Assembly (NCBI GenBank): GCA_022818135.1
Contig: JAFMSR010000005.1
Location: 19,365,216 to 19,429,215, forward strand
DNA from: Saxidomus purpurata
Taxonomy: Eukaryota; Mollusca; Bivalvia; Venerida; Veneridae
DNA: 64,000 nucleotides
Direction of reading: 5' to 3'
Positions 12,441 through 26,040 of the stretch are shown in pieces. The position numbers and the translations under genes were made by a program. A model generated the notes under the pieces. It was not told the origin of the DNA, made no database searches, and was given only the letters and a program-made list of their open reading frames with translations. Within the stretch, counting starts at the first letter, position 1; each line of letters opens with the position of its first letter.

Positions 12441-13112
12441 TGATACGATTGCATTTCAGATAAAAAACAGTCCGATAATTATGGAAGGGATTCGCTTCGC
12501 TCGGTTCCTCCTATTTCCCTCTGGTCGGGACAAACCAGTCCTCCACAGCAGGCCATGTAAGATCCTCATAAACTCACTGAGATTTTTGACTTTATAAAAA
12601 ATTACGTAAACGTTATGCGGGTTCTTCCCCCTGTACTAAATAACTCCGTATGGTATCAAATCAATGACTTTGACTTAAAGAATTTAATCTGGAATCTAAA
12701 TTACATGTTAAAGGGGGCATAATTCTGTCAACAATTAACAGACTTATGCAGATTTTTCCATATGTAGAATGTTCGAGGTAAAGAACTAGGTAAAGCTAAG
12801 GATGTGTTTATTTCGGCTCGGCTTTTTACATTTACATAAGACGCCAACTTACAAAAGATGATTTTATAGTTCTCGGATCATTAACTTTCATCTTTCACCA
12901 TCGAAGTACCCCAGTAGAGTGGATCCATTTTACTGCAACAGCTTAAGGTCACGGCCCTTCGTGAAGTTCGTTTTCATCAGCGTAGCCGTTTCGCATATAT
13001 AAATTCTGACGATCTTGTGTGCGTTTAATAAGTTTCTTCCACTCTTTTCACAAACACCGCTATCCCAGTTTCATGCTCGATATAGAACTTGAACATCACT
13101 ATTTGTGAACAT

Positions 13113-13505
13113 GCACTACTCTTTTTTTAATTGCACTTCTCTTTTTTTCTTATGTCGTTCCCACGAGATACTTACTCGAGGGAACGACTTAGTATGTCGT
13201 GGTAACGAGTAACTAAGTCGTGGGAACGACATAAAAAAAGAGCAGTGCAATTTAAAAAAGAAATATTGCATTTACAAAAAAAGTATTGCATTGAAAAAAA
13301 AGAGTAGCGCATCAAAAAAAAGAATAGAACAATAAAAAAGAGTAGTGCATGCTAGCTATGTTGAGGGAACGACTTACCAACTCGTGGGAACGAGTTAGCT
13401 ATGTCGTGGGACCGACTTGCTATCTCGTTCCCACGACATAGTAAGTCGTTCCCACGACATAGCTAACTCGTTACCACGACATAGCTATCTCGTTCCCTCA
13501 TGTTA
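13113..13505. repeat. Array of 'GTCGTGGGAACGAC' palindromes with A/T-run spacers
   Basis: Repeated 'atgtcgttcccacgac' and its complement alternate with 'gttaccacgac' variants and with 'gcactactcttttttt' and 'aaaaaagagtagtgcat' spacers in inverted order. The unit is about 20-24 bp. The logic is the same as in the array at 10.63-11.19 kb (short CG-containing palindromes) but the motif differs. Borders are approximate. Confidence 0.65.
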
Positions 13506-13759
13506 GTTAACCAATCAAATTTTGCATGAGACGACTTGGAAGACTTCATGGTTAGAAGAGGGGTTCCCTCTGAAGTTATTCGAAGGATGGAGGAGGACAG
13601 GATGATTTAGTGACAAGAGCTTATGTACAAGTGTTAAATCCTTGTAATTGTATACAGTATTCATACTCAATGCACCAAATAGCCTGATAACCGGATGCTG
13701 CGTATCATGTACAGGCTACCTTGCCGACACGCTTTTGCTATTGATAATAATAGTTCTAA

Positions 13760-14075
13760 TTAAATATAAACAAGGAGAAAGTGCACCTGACTTGAACCCT
13801 TTACCCTGGTATTCTAGTCTGTATAGTTCTACCTACTGAGCTACATTGTAGCCTGGCGCCTGTCAAGGGTCTCATCCGAACATAACTACACTCTTCTCCT
13901 CCTTATCCTTTTAGGGCCTAACCACCACCAGCCTCAACAGACATTACAGTTTACCGCTGCCACAAATTAAAGAAATCAAGTAGGAAAAGTAACCAGATAT
14001 GGGACCAGAACCCAGGACCCCCCCCCCCCTATATATGCTAGTCTGTACCTTTACCAAGTGAGTTAGCTCAGGTTA
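13760..14075 (-). mobile_element. Two tandem tRNA-like SINE heads
   Basis: Two minus-strand segments carry tRNA-like A and B boxes: 'TGTAGCTCAGTAGGTAGAAC' with 'GGGTTCAAGTC' (about 13855-13785), and 'TGAGCTAACTCACTTGGTA' with 'GGGTTCTGGTCCC' (about 14070-13995). The second includes a poly-C run at 14021. They are better read as SINE copies than as functional tRNAs because the stems are imperfect. Confidence 0.5.
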
Positions 14076-14559
14076 CATTCTATCTTTCATCTTTTATTGA
14101 TATTTAACATTTTACATTTTCCAGAAATTTCTGACTGGTTAATGAATATAAAATAAAACTACGTGATGATAATTTTAGATATAAAATTAAATATGATAAC
14201 AAGAAAAACTGTGATACAAAGTATCACAGCGGGCCAACAAACACATTTCCATGTAAATATTTTGAAAATTGGTGATAATTGATATTGAGGCATGGCCCCA
14301 AAAGAACTCGAGGGAACCAATTCTGGTTGAACAAGCAAAACCTGACACGACACCACATCTACTGACTGACCTGTAGTGTTATCAAATAATATTTATACAG
14401 TATGTCCAGGAATGCTCTATAGACCGTTCCTGGTATGTCTCAATTTTTCATTACCATTATCCTTATTAATTTGACATGAATGAAGATTTTTATGATTATT
14501 TGCCGTAAAATATTCTTAAAAAATTAAAAATGATTATTAAAACAGCAGAAAAAAGTTTA

Positions 14560-14672
14560 AAAAAATATTGGGTGTTGATGGGATTCGAACTCGTGGTTTC
14601 TAAAAGTACACGTACACAAAAGTGTTTGAGTTATCGGCTTTATCCATTACACCACGGAGACAGACTCATTAC
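14560..14672 (-). other. tRNA-like sequence (SINE head or tRNA pseudogene)
   Basis: The minus strand reads 'CCGTGGTGTAATGGATAA' (A box) and 'GAGTTCGAATCCC' (a perfect B box) about 60 nt apart. The ends do not form a convincing 7-bp acceptor stem and the middle is long. No CCA or clear anticodon arm could be assigned. Confidence 0.4.
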
Positions 14673-16294
14673 AAATGGGAAAAAGTTAGCTAAAACAATA
14701 TCATATATGTCTAAAAAGGCCAAAAAAGAATATTCAGTCGACTCGTTTCGTTTCTATAATGTCAAAGGTTGTGTTAGTGGAAAAAGCAATCATATGTCCA
14801 TTTTTCTAAGTGTAGATTGCGACTGAAACGTGAAAAGCGCTTTTTTCTTTTTTTACCAGCGTATATTAGATTGCGCCCTCTATGAAACGAACGACAGCTC
14901 AATTACAAACGACAACTCTTGCTTTTCCAAAAAAATTGACTGTGTCTACAGTTTTCATCTCAGAAGTACCTCAATTTTATAATGAAGAGAGACGCATATG
15001 TTCGATCTAGTGCTTAAGTCTCCATGCATCTTTTACTCACCACGTATTAAATATAGCGGGCCGCAATAACAAAAAACATCCGATGTACATTGTATTTGAT
15101 TATTACTTATTTAAATTAGCACCAATTACTGGGAACGGTCTCAAAATACTATAGTACTTTTCATTATTAAAATTTCAATGCAGGCACGTAGCAGCCGTTC
15201 AAACACTGGTGAGGCAAATTTCTCTTCTCAGTCCTGTTAAGATTTTTTGTCTAAGAACGGAGAGATTGGGAGGGGAATAGGGGCTTGACATGCATGGCTG
15301 TAACATCCTTCACCCTTCACTGTGTGTTTGTGGCGGGTGGGAGTGACCCTGGTCATTTGTCATCACACCGTTCAGGGGGGATGAAGGAGTTGGTGTCTGT
15401 CTCTTGCTATAACATCATTCCACAGGTAAGGGGGCGGCTGTGATGTTAGTCAACAATGGAGATGGGTACAGACATATCAGTAGAATTATAAATAAATGTC
15501 TGTTGCAAGAATGTTTGATGATTTTCAGAAGGATTCAAGGGACAGACACCCATGCTAAACAATGGACAAACCTCTAGTCAGTTCAAATTAGAAAAGACAT
15601 CCATTCATTCAGAGTCTACATTTAGGTCAAAGTTTGTGTGGACTGACTTTGAAAGTGACAGAAAACCATTCAGAGATGGGCATGTTGTCTGAACAACTGA
15701 TCTGCTCAGGCTCGGTCGGAAAATTTTAAAAGATGCGCGATACGAGTACGATGGTACGATGGCATGCGGGATACTATCCCGACTGCAAGCTCCAATGTTT
15801 TAAGTTTCAAGTCAATACCTAATACACCTATATGTGATATCGGGCCTTAACCAGCTCCGACGCCGACAGCAACACCGATGCTGGGATGAGAAAAATACCT
15901 CTCCATATTCTTCCAATAGCCAAGCTTGAATACTTTAGAAAACGTTAAAACAAAAATGTATTAACGTTATGTCAATATTTGTCACAGTCGTGTTATATTC
16001 AATGAATAACCATTAAGTGCTTATTATAATAAAACTTCAGTGATAATCAATGGTTAAAATGCTGATTTATGAAAGGCTTTGCAAAGTGAAAGATCTTTTC
16101 GATGACATGCCAGGTCTACTTTTAATAAAATCACTCTGTCACAGATCAACCATTGTAGTACTTCTAATCAGTTACACTTAAAAACACGTGTGAACCAATG
16201 TGGATGATGCACCCTATACAGCTGTTGTTCATTACTAAAGATAAACTACAAAAATGTATAACATGTGATAATTGTATCTGAAATATACGGTACA

Positions 16295-16350
16295 TGAAAA
16301 AAAAAACAAAACAAAAAAAAACAAACAAAAAAAAAACAAACAAAAAAAAC
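16295..16350. repeat. A-rich low-complexity tract (caaaaaaa)n
   Basis: Runs of A with single C or G interruptions. The open frames on both strands here are compositional artefacts. Confidence 0.8.
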
Positions 16351-16479
16351 AAGAGGGTTAAGATGGCCCTATATCGCTCATCTGTGTACAGTTGTCATGT
16401 ACGGAATTCAACGTTAATCTGTATATCACAATCTGGCCTATCACATGATGATTGGCTATCATATGTGACTTCTGGTGTA

Positions 16480-17460
16480 TAAAAAAGGTTTTCCTTGGAT
16501 TTGACCTGGTGATCTAGGGTGTATTCTAAGGTGATCCACTTTCAATCTTGATACAATAATGATCGAGACATACACTCTGGCCAAATTTCCAGATGCTTGT
16601 GGGAATTTAACGATCTTTTATTTCAAACTTGAACTGGAAACGTTTGAGGACAAACATTATGACCAACGTTCATGAAAATTAGATCTTAAATGTAGAACGT
16701 CTAAAATTCTTTAAAGTTTTATCAAGGGTTTTCCTTGATTTGACTATGTGAGCTAGTTTTTGAACCTAGGTAACCCAGATTTAAGTTTGACCTAGGAATC
16801 ATTGAGACAAAATTCTGACCCATTTTTATTAAGGTTGGATATTAAATGTGGCCTCTAAAGTATTAACATCGTTTTTCTTCGATTTGAATGTGTGACCTGA
16901 TTTTTCACTCCAAGTGACCTAGATTTGAACTCAACCGAAAAATTATTTGGACAAACTTACTGACAAACTTTCATGATGATCGAATAACGCATGTATCATC
17001 TAGAATGTTACCAAGGTTTTTCTTTGATTTGACCATGTGAACTAAATAGTTTTTGACCCTTGGTGACCTATATCTGACCTTGATATAGAAGTCATTGAGA
17101 CAAGCATTCTAGCTAATTTCATGATGAGCAGATTGTTAATGTGGACTGTATATCATACACAAACTATATCTATGTTTGACCTGATGACCTAGTTTTATAC
17201 TCGAGATATAACCAATATTTGAACTCAAACTAGATTCTATCAAGCCATTCTGACCAAATTTTATGAAGTTTCAATAGCAATGCAGCCGTTTTTTGCATAC
17301 ACATGGGTTTTCTATGTTTTGACACGGTCACCTCGTTTTTAACCCGAGATGATCAATTTTCGAACTCAAATGCAATTTATTCTGACCAATTTTCAAGACA
17401 GACAAACAGGTAGACACACAGGCAGACAGACAGGCAGACAGCCAGGCACCAGACGATCAC
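16480..17460 (+). repeat. Diverged tandem repeat, ~145-bp unit
   Basis: About six units, each with 'ttttccttgatttgacctggtgacctag', then 'accaaatttcatgaagat'. They start near 16.49, 16.73, 16.87, 17.02, 17.16 and 17.30 kb. The tract ends in a cagacagg-type microsatellite at 17395-17450. This is a repeat class widespread in molluscan genomes, with no coding function known to me. Confidence 0.6.
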
Positions 17461-20400
17461 AATAGCTAATGAGCTAAAAAGATATAAAACACCTATGTTT
17501 GACCACAATGTATGATATGTATTTAGCAAGTATGATGTTCTATAAAAATTTACTATACACAAAATATACGTATGACTAGATACCTTGATGATGAGAACCT
17601 CCACCAGTTTTTCCAAACAAACTTTGAAAACACAGCAGCAGCAAAAACAACAACATTTTCGGAATAAAATGAAGGTGGAGAACGTTTGTTTGCACTTGAT
17701 CTGCATTTTATATTATCATGTCCCAATTTAATTTCCTTATTTAATGTTTGTGCAGATAAGACTTGTTTTTATATAAAATTTTCACCCACATGCGTCCGGG
17801 TGTTATCTTTAATACATGTCAACTATTTCAATCGATATTTTATCTGATGTCCCTTTGTTGCTATATAAATATATGCAGTAACAATCGATAACATACATAC
17901 ATTAGGTTTCAAACAGTTAAATATAGGCCTACTTTTTCTGAAACTAGTTACAAATGTATTAACGAATGCATACTGGGGATAACTGCATTTCTTGTGATGG
18001 AATTAACGTTACTAGCTGCCTCATGATGGCTGGATTTTTTCATCTTAAAATTTAATATCAAATGAATATTACGTTAGTAATTTGTCATTCGTTTTTATTT
18101 TGTTTTTGTATCTCGAAAGATAAATTAATACAAACACAGATATCAGTTTATTTATCAAAATGTTAAAGCGTATGTAATGGCTTATGAACTTATGATAGAT
18201 AAAATGTGTACAACCTACTATTTTCTTTTATATTCTGTTGCTAAAAGATAACTTTACTTTTGTTCGTTTAAAGCTTAATTTCAGTATTTGGTAAACGATT
18301 TACTTAACACTTATACATTTTGTCTTTGTGTTATTTTTGTAGTTTCATGTCTTGATTACAGATATGTTACACAGAAACAGTAGAGTACACTTGCTTTGAA
18401 GTCTTAAGTGCTTAAGTTTAAGTGTAAGAAGAACTTCCTTTATTTAAAGAAAGATAGTCGGCGGGAGTTTGAGTATATGAAAGACATGGGTAGCTAGATT
18501 TCACAGTAAACATTTCATGTCAAGTTTTATCTTAATGCAGTAAGAAGGCGTAAAGAAAAATGCATCCTGTGCGAACTGATCACACTCGTTACTCTGTCAC
18601 TTGTGTAAATTGGCACTTTATGGCCAAATAGAACTTATATAACACTGTCGTTCATTTACTGATAACGAAACATTTGGTACTGATAGGAAAATGATAGAAC
18701 CATCTTTAAGTCACTTAAAAAATGTTGCCTTTAAACCTTCTAAGTTTTTGCAATATCATCGAAAAAGATACTGCGCTATATTTCTAACATGTACTTATCC
18801 ATCAAAAGGCAAACTTAGTAATGTTTTTGATACAAATAAACTGACGGTCATTTCCGCCGGTAAGATATCTTTCTTGAGTAGATGAGAGCTGTACGTTATT
18901 GTGGTCCTAGGAATTTCAGTATTCTATTTGCAATCCTGAAATTAATAATCAATCTGGCGAAGTAAGCTTGTTGTCTCTTATTCATTGTTATGGCTTGCGT
19001 TTGACTGACAACTGATATCAATCGTCAACGACAAAAAGAAAATTAAAAGCAACTATTGCATGGCTGTAAGTATTCTTTTTTGTATTTTGTGTGACTGACA
19101 AGTATAAAACTGACTTCATACAAATACCTCGATATGTAAACTACGACCAGAATATTGGTTGGCATAGTCGCTAACAAACCTCAGTGTTGCTTTATTATTG
19201 AATGACTTGTAAAAGCTTCCAATTCGACAGAATTCACTGCAAATACGCCCATTACACGTGGTTCATACAATAGAAAGCTCTGCTGTTCGTAGACAAAGCA
19301 ATTATTTGTAATGCTGATTGACACTCTACCGGTTTAACAAGCAATATTCGGTACATTATATTATTAAACAAAATTGAGTGTCTATGTTCTAATATTTCTT
19401 TTTCAAAAAATCCGGGTCAGGAGAAGGGGTCTGATAAAAAATAAGCAAGATGATTCAAGGAAAGATAGTCCAATTTTGTTAGATAGCAAACAAGAATTAA
19501 CGAGAAATAAGACTAAACTATGATTTATTTCTACATTAATGCCACTTCACCATGTTTGTTTTAATCACCCTACAAATTACGTCATTCTCTAATTAAATCT
19601 TTGATGCGACTGCATGATTAACTGATTTAAGGATACTCTTATAATCAATTGCAATGTTCGAGTAAGAGCCACGCCTATCTCATCAGATGTACTGCGATTG
19701 CCAGTCAGAAGTGAAAATATTTTCAAGAGAGCAACACATCGAGAATATATCTTGATATCTAGATATAAATCCGGTCTAATACTAGTTTTCTGGTGATGGC
19801 TGCTTTTCGAAAATTGTAAAACACGATTTGGTTTTGGGATATCATCGAATACTTCTGCACAGAAAACAACTTTAAAATTAGCGCATCAAAATTATTATTA
19901 GTGAATTGGTTATAATTTATTCAGCCTAAAATGCATGGTAACGCTACTTTGACGTCCCAACGCTCCAGCGATGTATACAGTCTGTCATCTTTAGCTAATT
20001 GCTCGTCAGAACCACTTGTTTTTGTAACGCGCATTCTGAAAAAGCGCGAAGCTAATCCTTCACATTCTGAACAGCCAAACAGTTCAAACTGAGTTTTGTT
20101 ATATATAGCATAAATATAACGAATACAATCTAATTTCTACCATTAATGTTTGCACATTAATTATATTAAAAAAATTGTGTTCAGTTTTCAGATAAATGCT
20201 CCGCTCCGGCATAATCAAGTAGCCTGACAAATATGTTCTGTGTTTTTCGGACTCGCAGCTGTAGAGTTTTATACACGCTATAGATTCTGAACCGTTCAAC
20301 CTTAGGTATGCTTTGAGGCTTGTCGTAAATATAATGGATGGACAAGGAGGCGACTTTGTAGCTCAAACAGCGATTTGGAACGGACGCATATACTGAATCA

Positions 20401-20956
20401 TATATGAGCCACTTGTTGTTAGCACATTGAGTGCTTTTAATCATTTAGCAGCTCTAGGACGAAAGGAAAATATCTCTCAAGTTTATACATTGTATATAGT
20501 TTAGTTGGTCAGCGGGCTAGAGAAGAATTTTCAACTCTTTTGGAATATCCTTGTTATAAAAATTGACTTACAACCCCAAGATTTCCTCATTTCCTCACAA
20601 CTGAGCTAAAATGAATTAGTATAAACTAATCCAAAGAAAGTATTATCATCCAGGTTTAATTATATGTACATGTACAATTACTAAGGTACACGTTTTTACG
20701 TTAAGTACATATACACTACAAATGATACTGCCAGTTTTACATAACATCACCTGGTTATTCAAATCACTGATATTTCTATCCCTGCTTCACTAGCTTTATA
20801 AAAGAACATTTTGTTACAGGTTAAAGTGGTGACCAACCTAATTTCAAATTTCCTAATTCCAACGAAGTGCAAAATCTTTAAAAACTATCAGACCGAACCG
20901 GTACATGTATACCAAAATACTTGAATTAAAGATTTCGATTTTTTGTCTTAAAGTGT
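17460..20956. other. Intergenic, no feature supported
   Basis: AT-rich sequence with only short open frames, none with a recognisable domain. A SINE-like tail ('gagctaaaatgaattagtat') at 20600-20640 matches the one at 885. No other structure was seen. Confidence 0.5.
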
Positions 20957-21659
20957 CAGTCACACCGGACTAACTAGACGTGCAACAGATATTTTTTTCT
21001 TCAATCTGTGGCGTTCGTTCGCATACGTTTCTCGTCTGTTTCTTATACGGTCTTTGCGGTCCGTGGGCGGTGATATCCGTTTGTGCCTGTTATATCCGTT
21101 GGCAAGTTTTGAGCATGTTCAAAACTTTCAAACAGATAAAATGGATAAAAGTTATACGGTAGTCATCTGTTTTATTCGGAACTTGTGCGTTCCTTATACG
21201 TTTTGTACGGGACGAGTACGTTATGTGTCCTGTATTTGTCCGGTTTATATCTGTTGATGTCCAGTGACCCGATTTCGCCACCAGACTACTAACGGACTTG
21301 AAACAGATGCACTCCGTATGTACCCGCTGTGGCAGTCACGTGACCGGTGCAAATACGGTCTTGTCCGTTTCTCGTACGGTACATATGCGTTTTCTCCGGT
21401 ACATGTCCGTTATCAGTTCCTCATACGTTCATCGTAAGGTGATGTCCGTTAATTATACGGTGATGTCTGTTAACAGTCTGTTTATCGTCCAGTACATGTC
21501 CGTTATTCGTCCGGTCATTGTACGTTTCATGCGCTCGTTACATCGATCGCGAGGGCTAAGAGAAGCGGCAGGGACAAATTTACCAACGGACACCAACGGA
21601 TAAGACTGATTTTGCATTTTTTTTTATCCGTTTCACGTCTGTTAGTCCGGTGTGACTGA
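20957..21659. mobile_element. ~700-bp TIR element with internal 'TCCGTT/ACGG' short repeats
   Basis: The ends 'TCAGTCACACCGGACTAA' and its complement (with AGACGTG continuing) form inverted termini of about 40 bp, each followed by a T or A run. The interior is dominated by irregularly spaced 'gtccgttat', 'tacggt' and 'catacgttt' words about 12-18 bp apart in both orientations. Short open frames there (21298-21603 and others) are artefacts of this low-complexity pattern. No clear target duplication was found. Confidence 0.65.
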
Positions 21660-22034
21660 ACCATAACCGATGAAAAGGTAAACGATAGATCATTTACATT
21701 CACTACTTAAATAATGTCGAACCGCTAGACAGATTATTGTAATAATTGAATTGAATTATGACATAGCATTCGGTCTATAGGTGTGCCGTTACTTCCATCT
21801 TTTTGTAGAAACAGTGTACTATTAAATGATGCATTTAACACACGAATGTTTAAGGAGACAAGTTTGAGCATTCTGTGCGCAAGGATAGCATATTAACTTG
21901 TGATCAAAAGTTAAAGACTTTAAACACTTGTTCGATTTCAGTCCATTTTGCCTGAAAGACAACTGGTTGTATCAAAAAAAGTCGACAAAATATGAACCAT
22001 ATAGAAGAACGTTGATAAAACAAAATAAAAATAT

Positions 22035-22560
22035 TTAACAAGACAGGCAGGCAGACAGGCAGGCAGACAGACAGCCGGAGAGGACATAAAAATGGTCTCC
22101 GTCTGTTCGTCCTTAACCCCTTGAATGATTTTGATGAAACTCAGGTCAGCTTTCACCTGATCAGTACATTGTGCAGAATCCATGAGCAAGTCACGCTTGC
22201 TCTAGGTTAAGGTCACAATTTTATGTCAAATGTTTGAGTCTTGAAATTCGTGTTCGCTCCCTATTTCTTTAACCTCTTAAATTATTTCAATTAATCGTCG
22301 GTCAAATGTTCACCTCATCAAGACGATACACAGAACTCATGATCTGGTTATGTTGGACCAAGGTCAAGGTCACAACTTAAGGTCAAAGGTTTGAGTTTTG
22401 AATTTCCTGTTCGCTCCAAATCTCTTTAACTCTTTGAAGGATTATAATGAAACTGTGGTCGAATGTTTACTTCATCAAGTTAATTTGCAGAACCCATGAA
22501 CTGGCCACGCCAACTCAAGGTCAAGGTCACAAACTTGGGGTAAGATAGTTCAAGCTGTCC
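22035..22560 (+). repeat. Diverged tandem repeat, ~155-bp unit, with caggcaga microsatellite
   Basis: Opens with gacaggcaggcaga repeats (22040-22075), then three units containing 'aaggtcaaggtcacaa', 'caaaggtttgagttttgaa' and 'ttcgctcc...ctctttaact'. Confidence 0.6.
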
Positions 22561-25500
22561 GCTCACAAGACCTACACATTCCTTTTGTTGACCACTTGAA
22601 CAGATCAGTAAGGAAATCTTTCAAGTAATTATATTAGCCACTTAGAACCTGAGAAAAACTACACTCAGTAATATTAATGTTTACAGCGGGGGATATAACT
22701 GTCGTTTTGACTGCCTTGAACATTTTTAACTACAGTCTGGCTAAAACAATCGGTAGCCTAGACTTTAAATACATTCAGAAAATTTCTAAGTTATCAAAAT
22801 TTAAAAAAGAAATACATCTGCATCATTGGATAATTCATGTCTTTTTAACAGATATTTTTGTCAAAAGATATATTTTTGTGATTGTTCCCATAGGCCGTGA
22901 CAGTAGAATGCCATCACACTGCAGTATTTAAGAATGTTTACAATGTTTGAACTTATGCAAACACATTTTTAAGACGCCAATAAATTAAACTATTAGCCGT
23001 TGATGTAGAAAATACACGGCGGTCAGCTGCCATAGAGTAATTTTATTGAAGGATGACAAGGGCATTGATAAAAAAAATCGGGAGGATTTTCAAAGATGTG
23101 CCGTATTTAAGTGCCTTTTCCAGCATAAGTAGAATTTTTGACTGCAATGGGACATATTGTATTTACTTTTATAACTGCGGGTATCTTTTTATGCGAGGCA
23201 TTGCTAAAAATGAGTAACGTATTTTTTCTCCTAAGGCTTAGAGTTTGAAACGTCACCGAGCGTAAATCAAGCTATTGAAGGCGAATACGAGATATGCCAG
23301 CTTGCGTAGGATAAGGCGCAAGTTAGTAGACTGCACCTCTCTGGTTATGATGTTTTCCACAACGCCGTGATTAAGGTGTGGCAATAGTAAGCCCCATCAA
23401 ACAATAGCTAAATTAAATGAGGAAACATGAGGAGACATGAGGAAACATGCCACGATATGATATGTAACCAGAAATAAGTGTTAATTGACGCAATCACTCT
23501 CATAATGACTCTCATAGAAATTTGTATGAGCCAAAGTTATGGTTTTGTCAAGAGGAAATGCATTTAAACCTCATAGAAAAATAAATACAGAGTGGTCCTG
23601 CAAGTTTCAGTTTTCACTTAAAGTGATGTCAGAATTATTTTTTGTAAATGATTTATTAATAATTACTTTATAACAAACATCACTGCATTGTAAAATATGG
23701 ACATGGTGGGGATCTTTTCATATATCTTTGTCGAACTAGTGTAGGCCATAATAATGTAATGCATGACTTTAAGTACCTGTATATACGATCTGGAAAAATG
23801 ACCATTTTAATTATTCCCTATAAATCTTTCGAAAATGAACATTTTCCCTTGATAAAATTGGGCATTTTAGGTTTTACTTTTCCGTATTCAATACATGTAG
23901 AAACTTACATAACACTTGGAAATAAGATGTTGAACTGTATTAAATAATAAAATCCGTAAGTTACTGCAAGACAAGTGATACTTTCCAAAATGTGGCATTA
24001 TGGGTTATGGTTGTTCCCTTGTTAACTTGTTCCACAATCGATACCAAATCATTGATTTTGCATGTTGCAATTAACACTGCCTTCTAAAAATACGTATTTG
24101 GCATAGCTTTTTATACTTACTTGATACATGAATTTTCATCATATCAATCGTAACATATTATTTGTTTCTGTAAAATTTACTTCCGAGTACTTTGTACGAG
24201 TGTCCTCTTATCCAAGACGCTGGTCTCATACTAGAGTAATTATGAAATAGATAATACATAGTTAGTATTCAGTCATATATATTCACTCAACTTATAGTAC
24301 ATGTATAAAACTAGATCTACAAAACACTGCGAGAAAGACATTACGGAATTAATTAGTATAAGGTACTGCTTATTATAATTGTTTTAATTAGTTTTTAATA
24401 CAATCCATTTTGTATGTCATCAATGAAGCCGATTCTTTTAATTACACGTGCTTTACAAATATAAGAATTGCGATAAATATTAAAGTTGTATTACTGATTT
24501 CGTGTTTTTTGACTGTCAAAGTCACAAATTGAAATTAATATTATATATAATGTTATGTCGCAAGCATATTTAAATTACCCATGTCTTAGGTAAGAATCGA
24601 AAGTCCACCCGATTTAAAAATTATACTTTCATTTCGATCCGTCAGTGAGAAGAACGATAGAATTGACGTTTCAAAACATTCCCTGTGTTTTAAGCAACAG
24701 TAAAAGATGGCAATTTTAAACAGTTACCATGTTATTTTAAAGAATCGTATTTTTATGAAGTTCTTCATCTTTCCAAACTTCGATGCTGCTGTATCTTAAC
24801 GTATCATTCGTGTAATTGTGTAACATGCACGAGAATCACGTTGTTAAACTTTTATCCTGCTGATACTTACTTTGCTAACAGTACAGATCGTCATCGGTCT
24901 GCATATCGTTAAATATGATTTTGAACTTTCTTTACCTCAACAGCGGAACAGTAACTGAAACCATGTCATTAAGTACAGTCACGATTTAATTTGATACAAT
25001 GTATCAGATTTTTATATACGCAATATTTCCATATACACATATCGTATAAACAGAAACATGTAACTGTTTAATTAGCACCTTATAAAAAGCAACATTGAAA
25101 GGTGCTGACTACACACACAAAGAGATAGAATGGTGTGTTATTAAGTAGTCTCCTGAACAAATGATGGTGTTTTTAATTCGCACATTATCATCACATCTAA
25201 ACTGGTTCGGTTGACACTGCCTTTTCAACGCGCCTGTTTAATTAACGCTAAAATGTGAATTATCTCAGTTCCATGTATAGAGTAGTTTTTCTCTCATTAT
25301 CTACATTATATGAGGTCTCATCGACAAATACAAGCCAATATAATTGCTCTTATGGACCGACATTTATAAAATTTGCTTCAATTCAAATATCTACATAACT
25401 TTTGATAGTTCGACCAATATTCAAATGTTGAAACATCTGAACTGTCTAAACCATTAACATTAAGTGAAAAGATTCGTTAAGAAGTTCTTGACGTTTAAAC

Positions 25501-25866
25501 TATTGAAAGTATGTCCATTTAGATAAATAACTTTAATGTTAAATGAGGTCCATGATCACTCATCAGAGTTCCACCCTATCTCGCTAGTGTATACTCATAG
25601 TATAAAGTTGAGCAATTTATTTCCGAGAAAATATTTTCTCTATCAATTTTGCATAAATCTATGCATTTCCTAGCGGCCAAGAGTTTTGTTATGTTTTCAT
25701 TCATATTTGAAATTAATTGAGAGTTTCATTTAGGTAAAACAATTATTGTTAAATTATTAGAAAATCAACCATATTTACAAAGAAGATGAAAAGTTGTCTC
25801 CATGTAGCTTCTTAGCATTACAACATTTTGATGAATTGTTTGGATTTCTTTAAGTTAATTAGATTA

Positions 25867-26040
25867 GAATTATTACTAAAATCGTTTTTGATGAGATAAA
25901 CTTTATTGTTCATAATTCTCTTGCGGGTTGAATTATTACTAAAATCGTTTTTGATGAGATAAACTTTATTGTTCATAATTCTCTTGCGGGTTGAATTATT
26001 ACTAAAATCGTTTTGATGAGATAAACTTTAGTGTTCATAA
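25867..26040. repeat. Tandem repeat, 63-bp unit, ~2.8 copies
   Basis: Units start with 'gaattattactaaaatcg' at 25867, 25930 and 25993 and are almost identical. The block lies upstream of the copy A gene. The matching region of unit B (about 45.53 kb) has only one diverged copy, so the expansion is recent. Confidence 0.8.

Noticed and set aside
14560..14672. Functional tRNA gene
   Set aside because: A- and B-box words are present, but acceptor and anticodon stems could not be paired. A SINE head or pseudogene is more likely.
21298..21603. 101-codon frame and overlapping frames in the 21-kb element
   Set aside because: They arise from short repeated words in a TIR element and have no domain-like composition.
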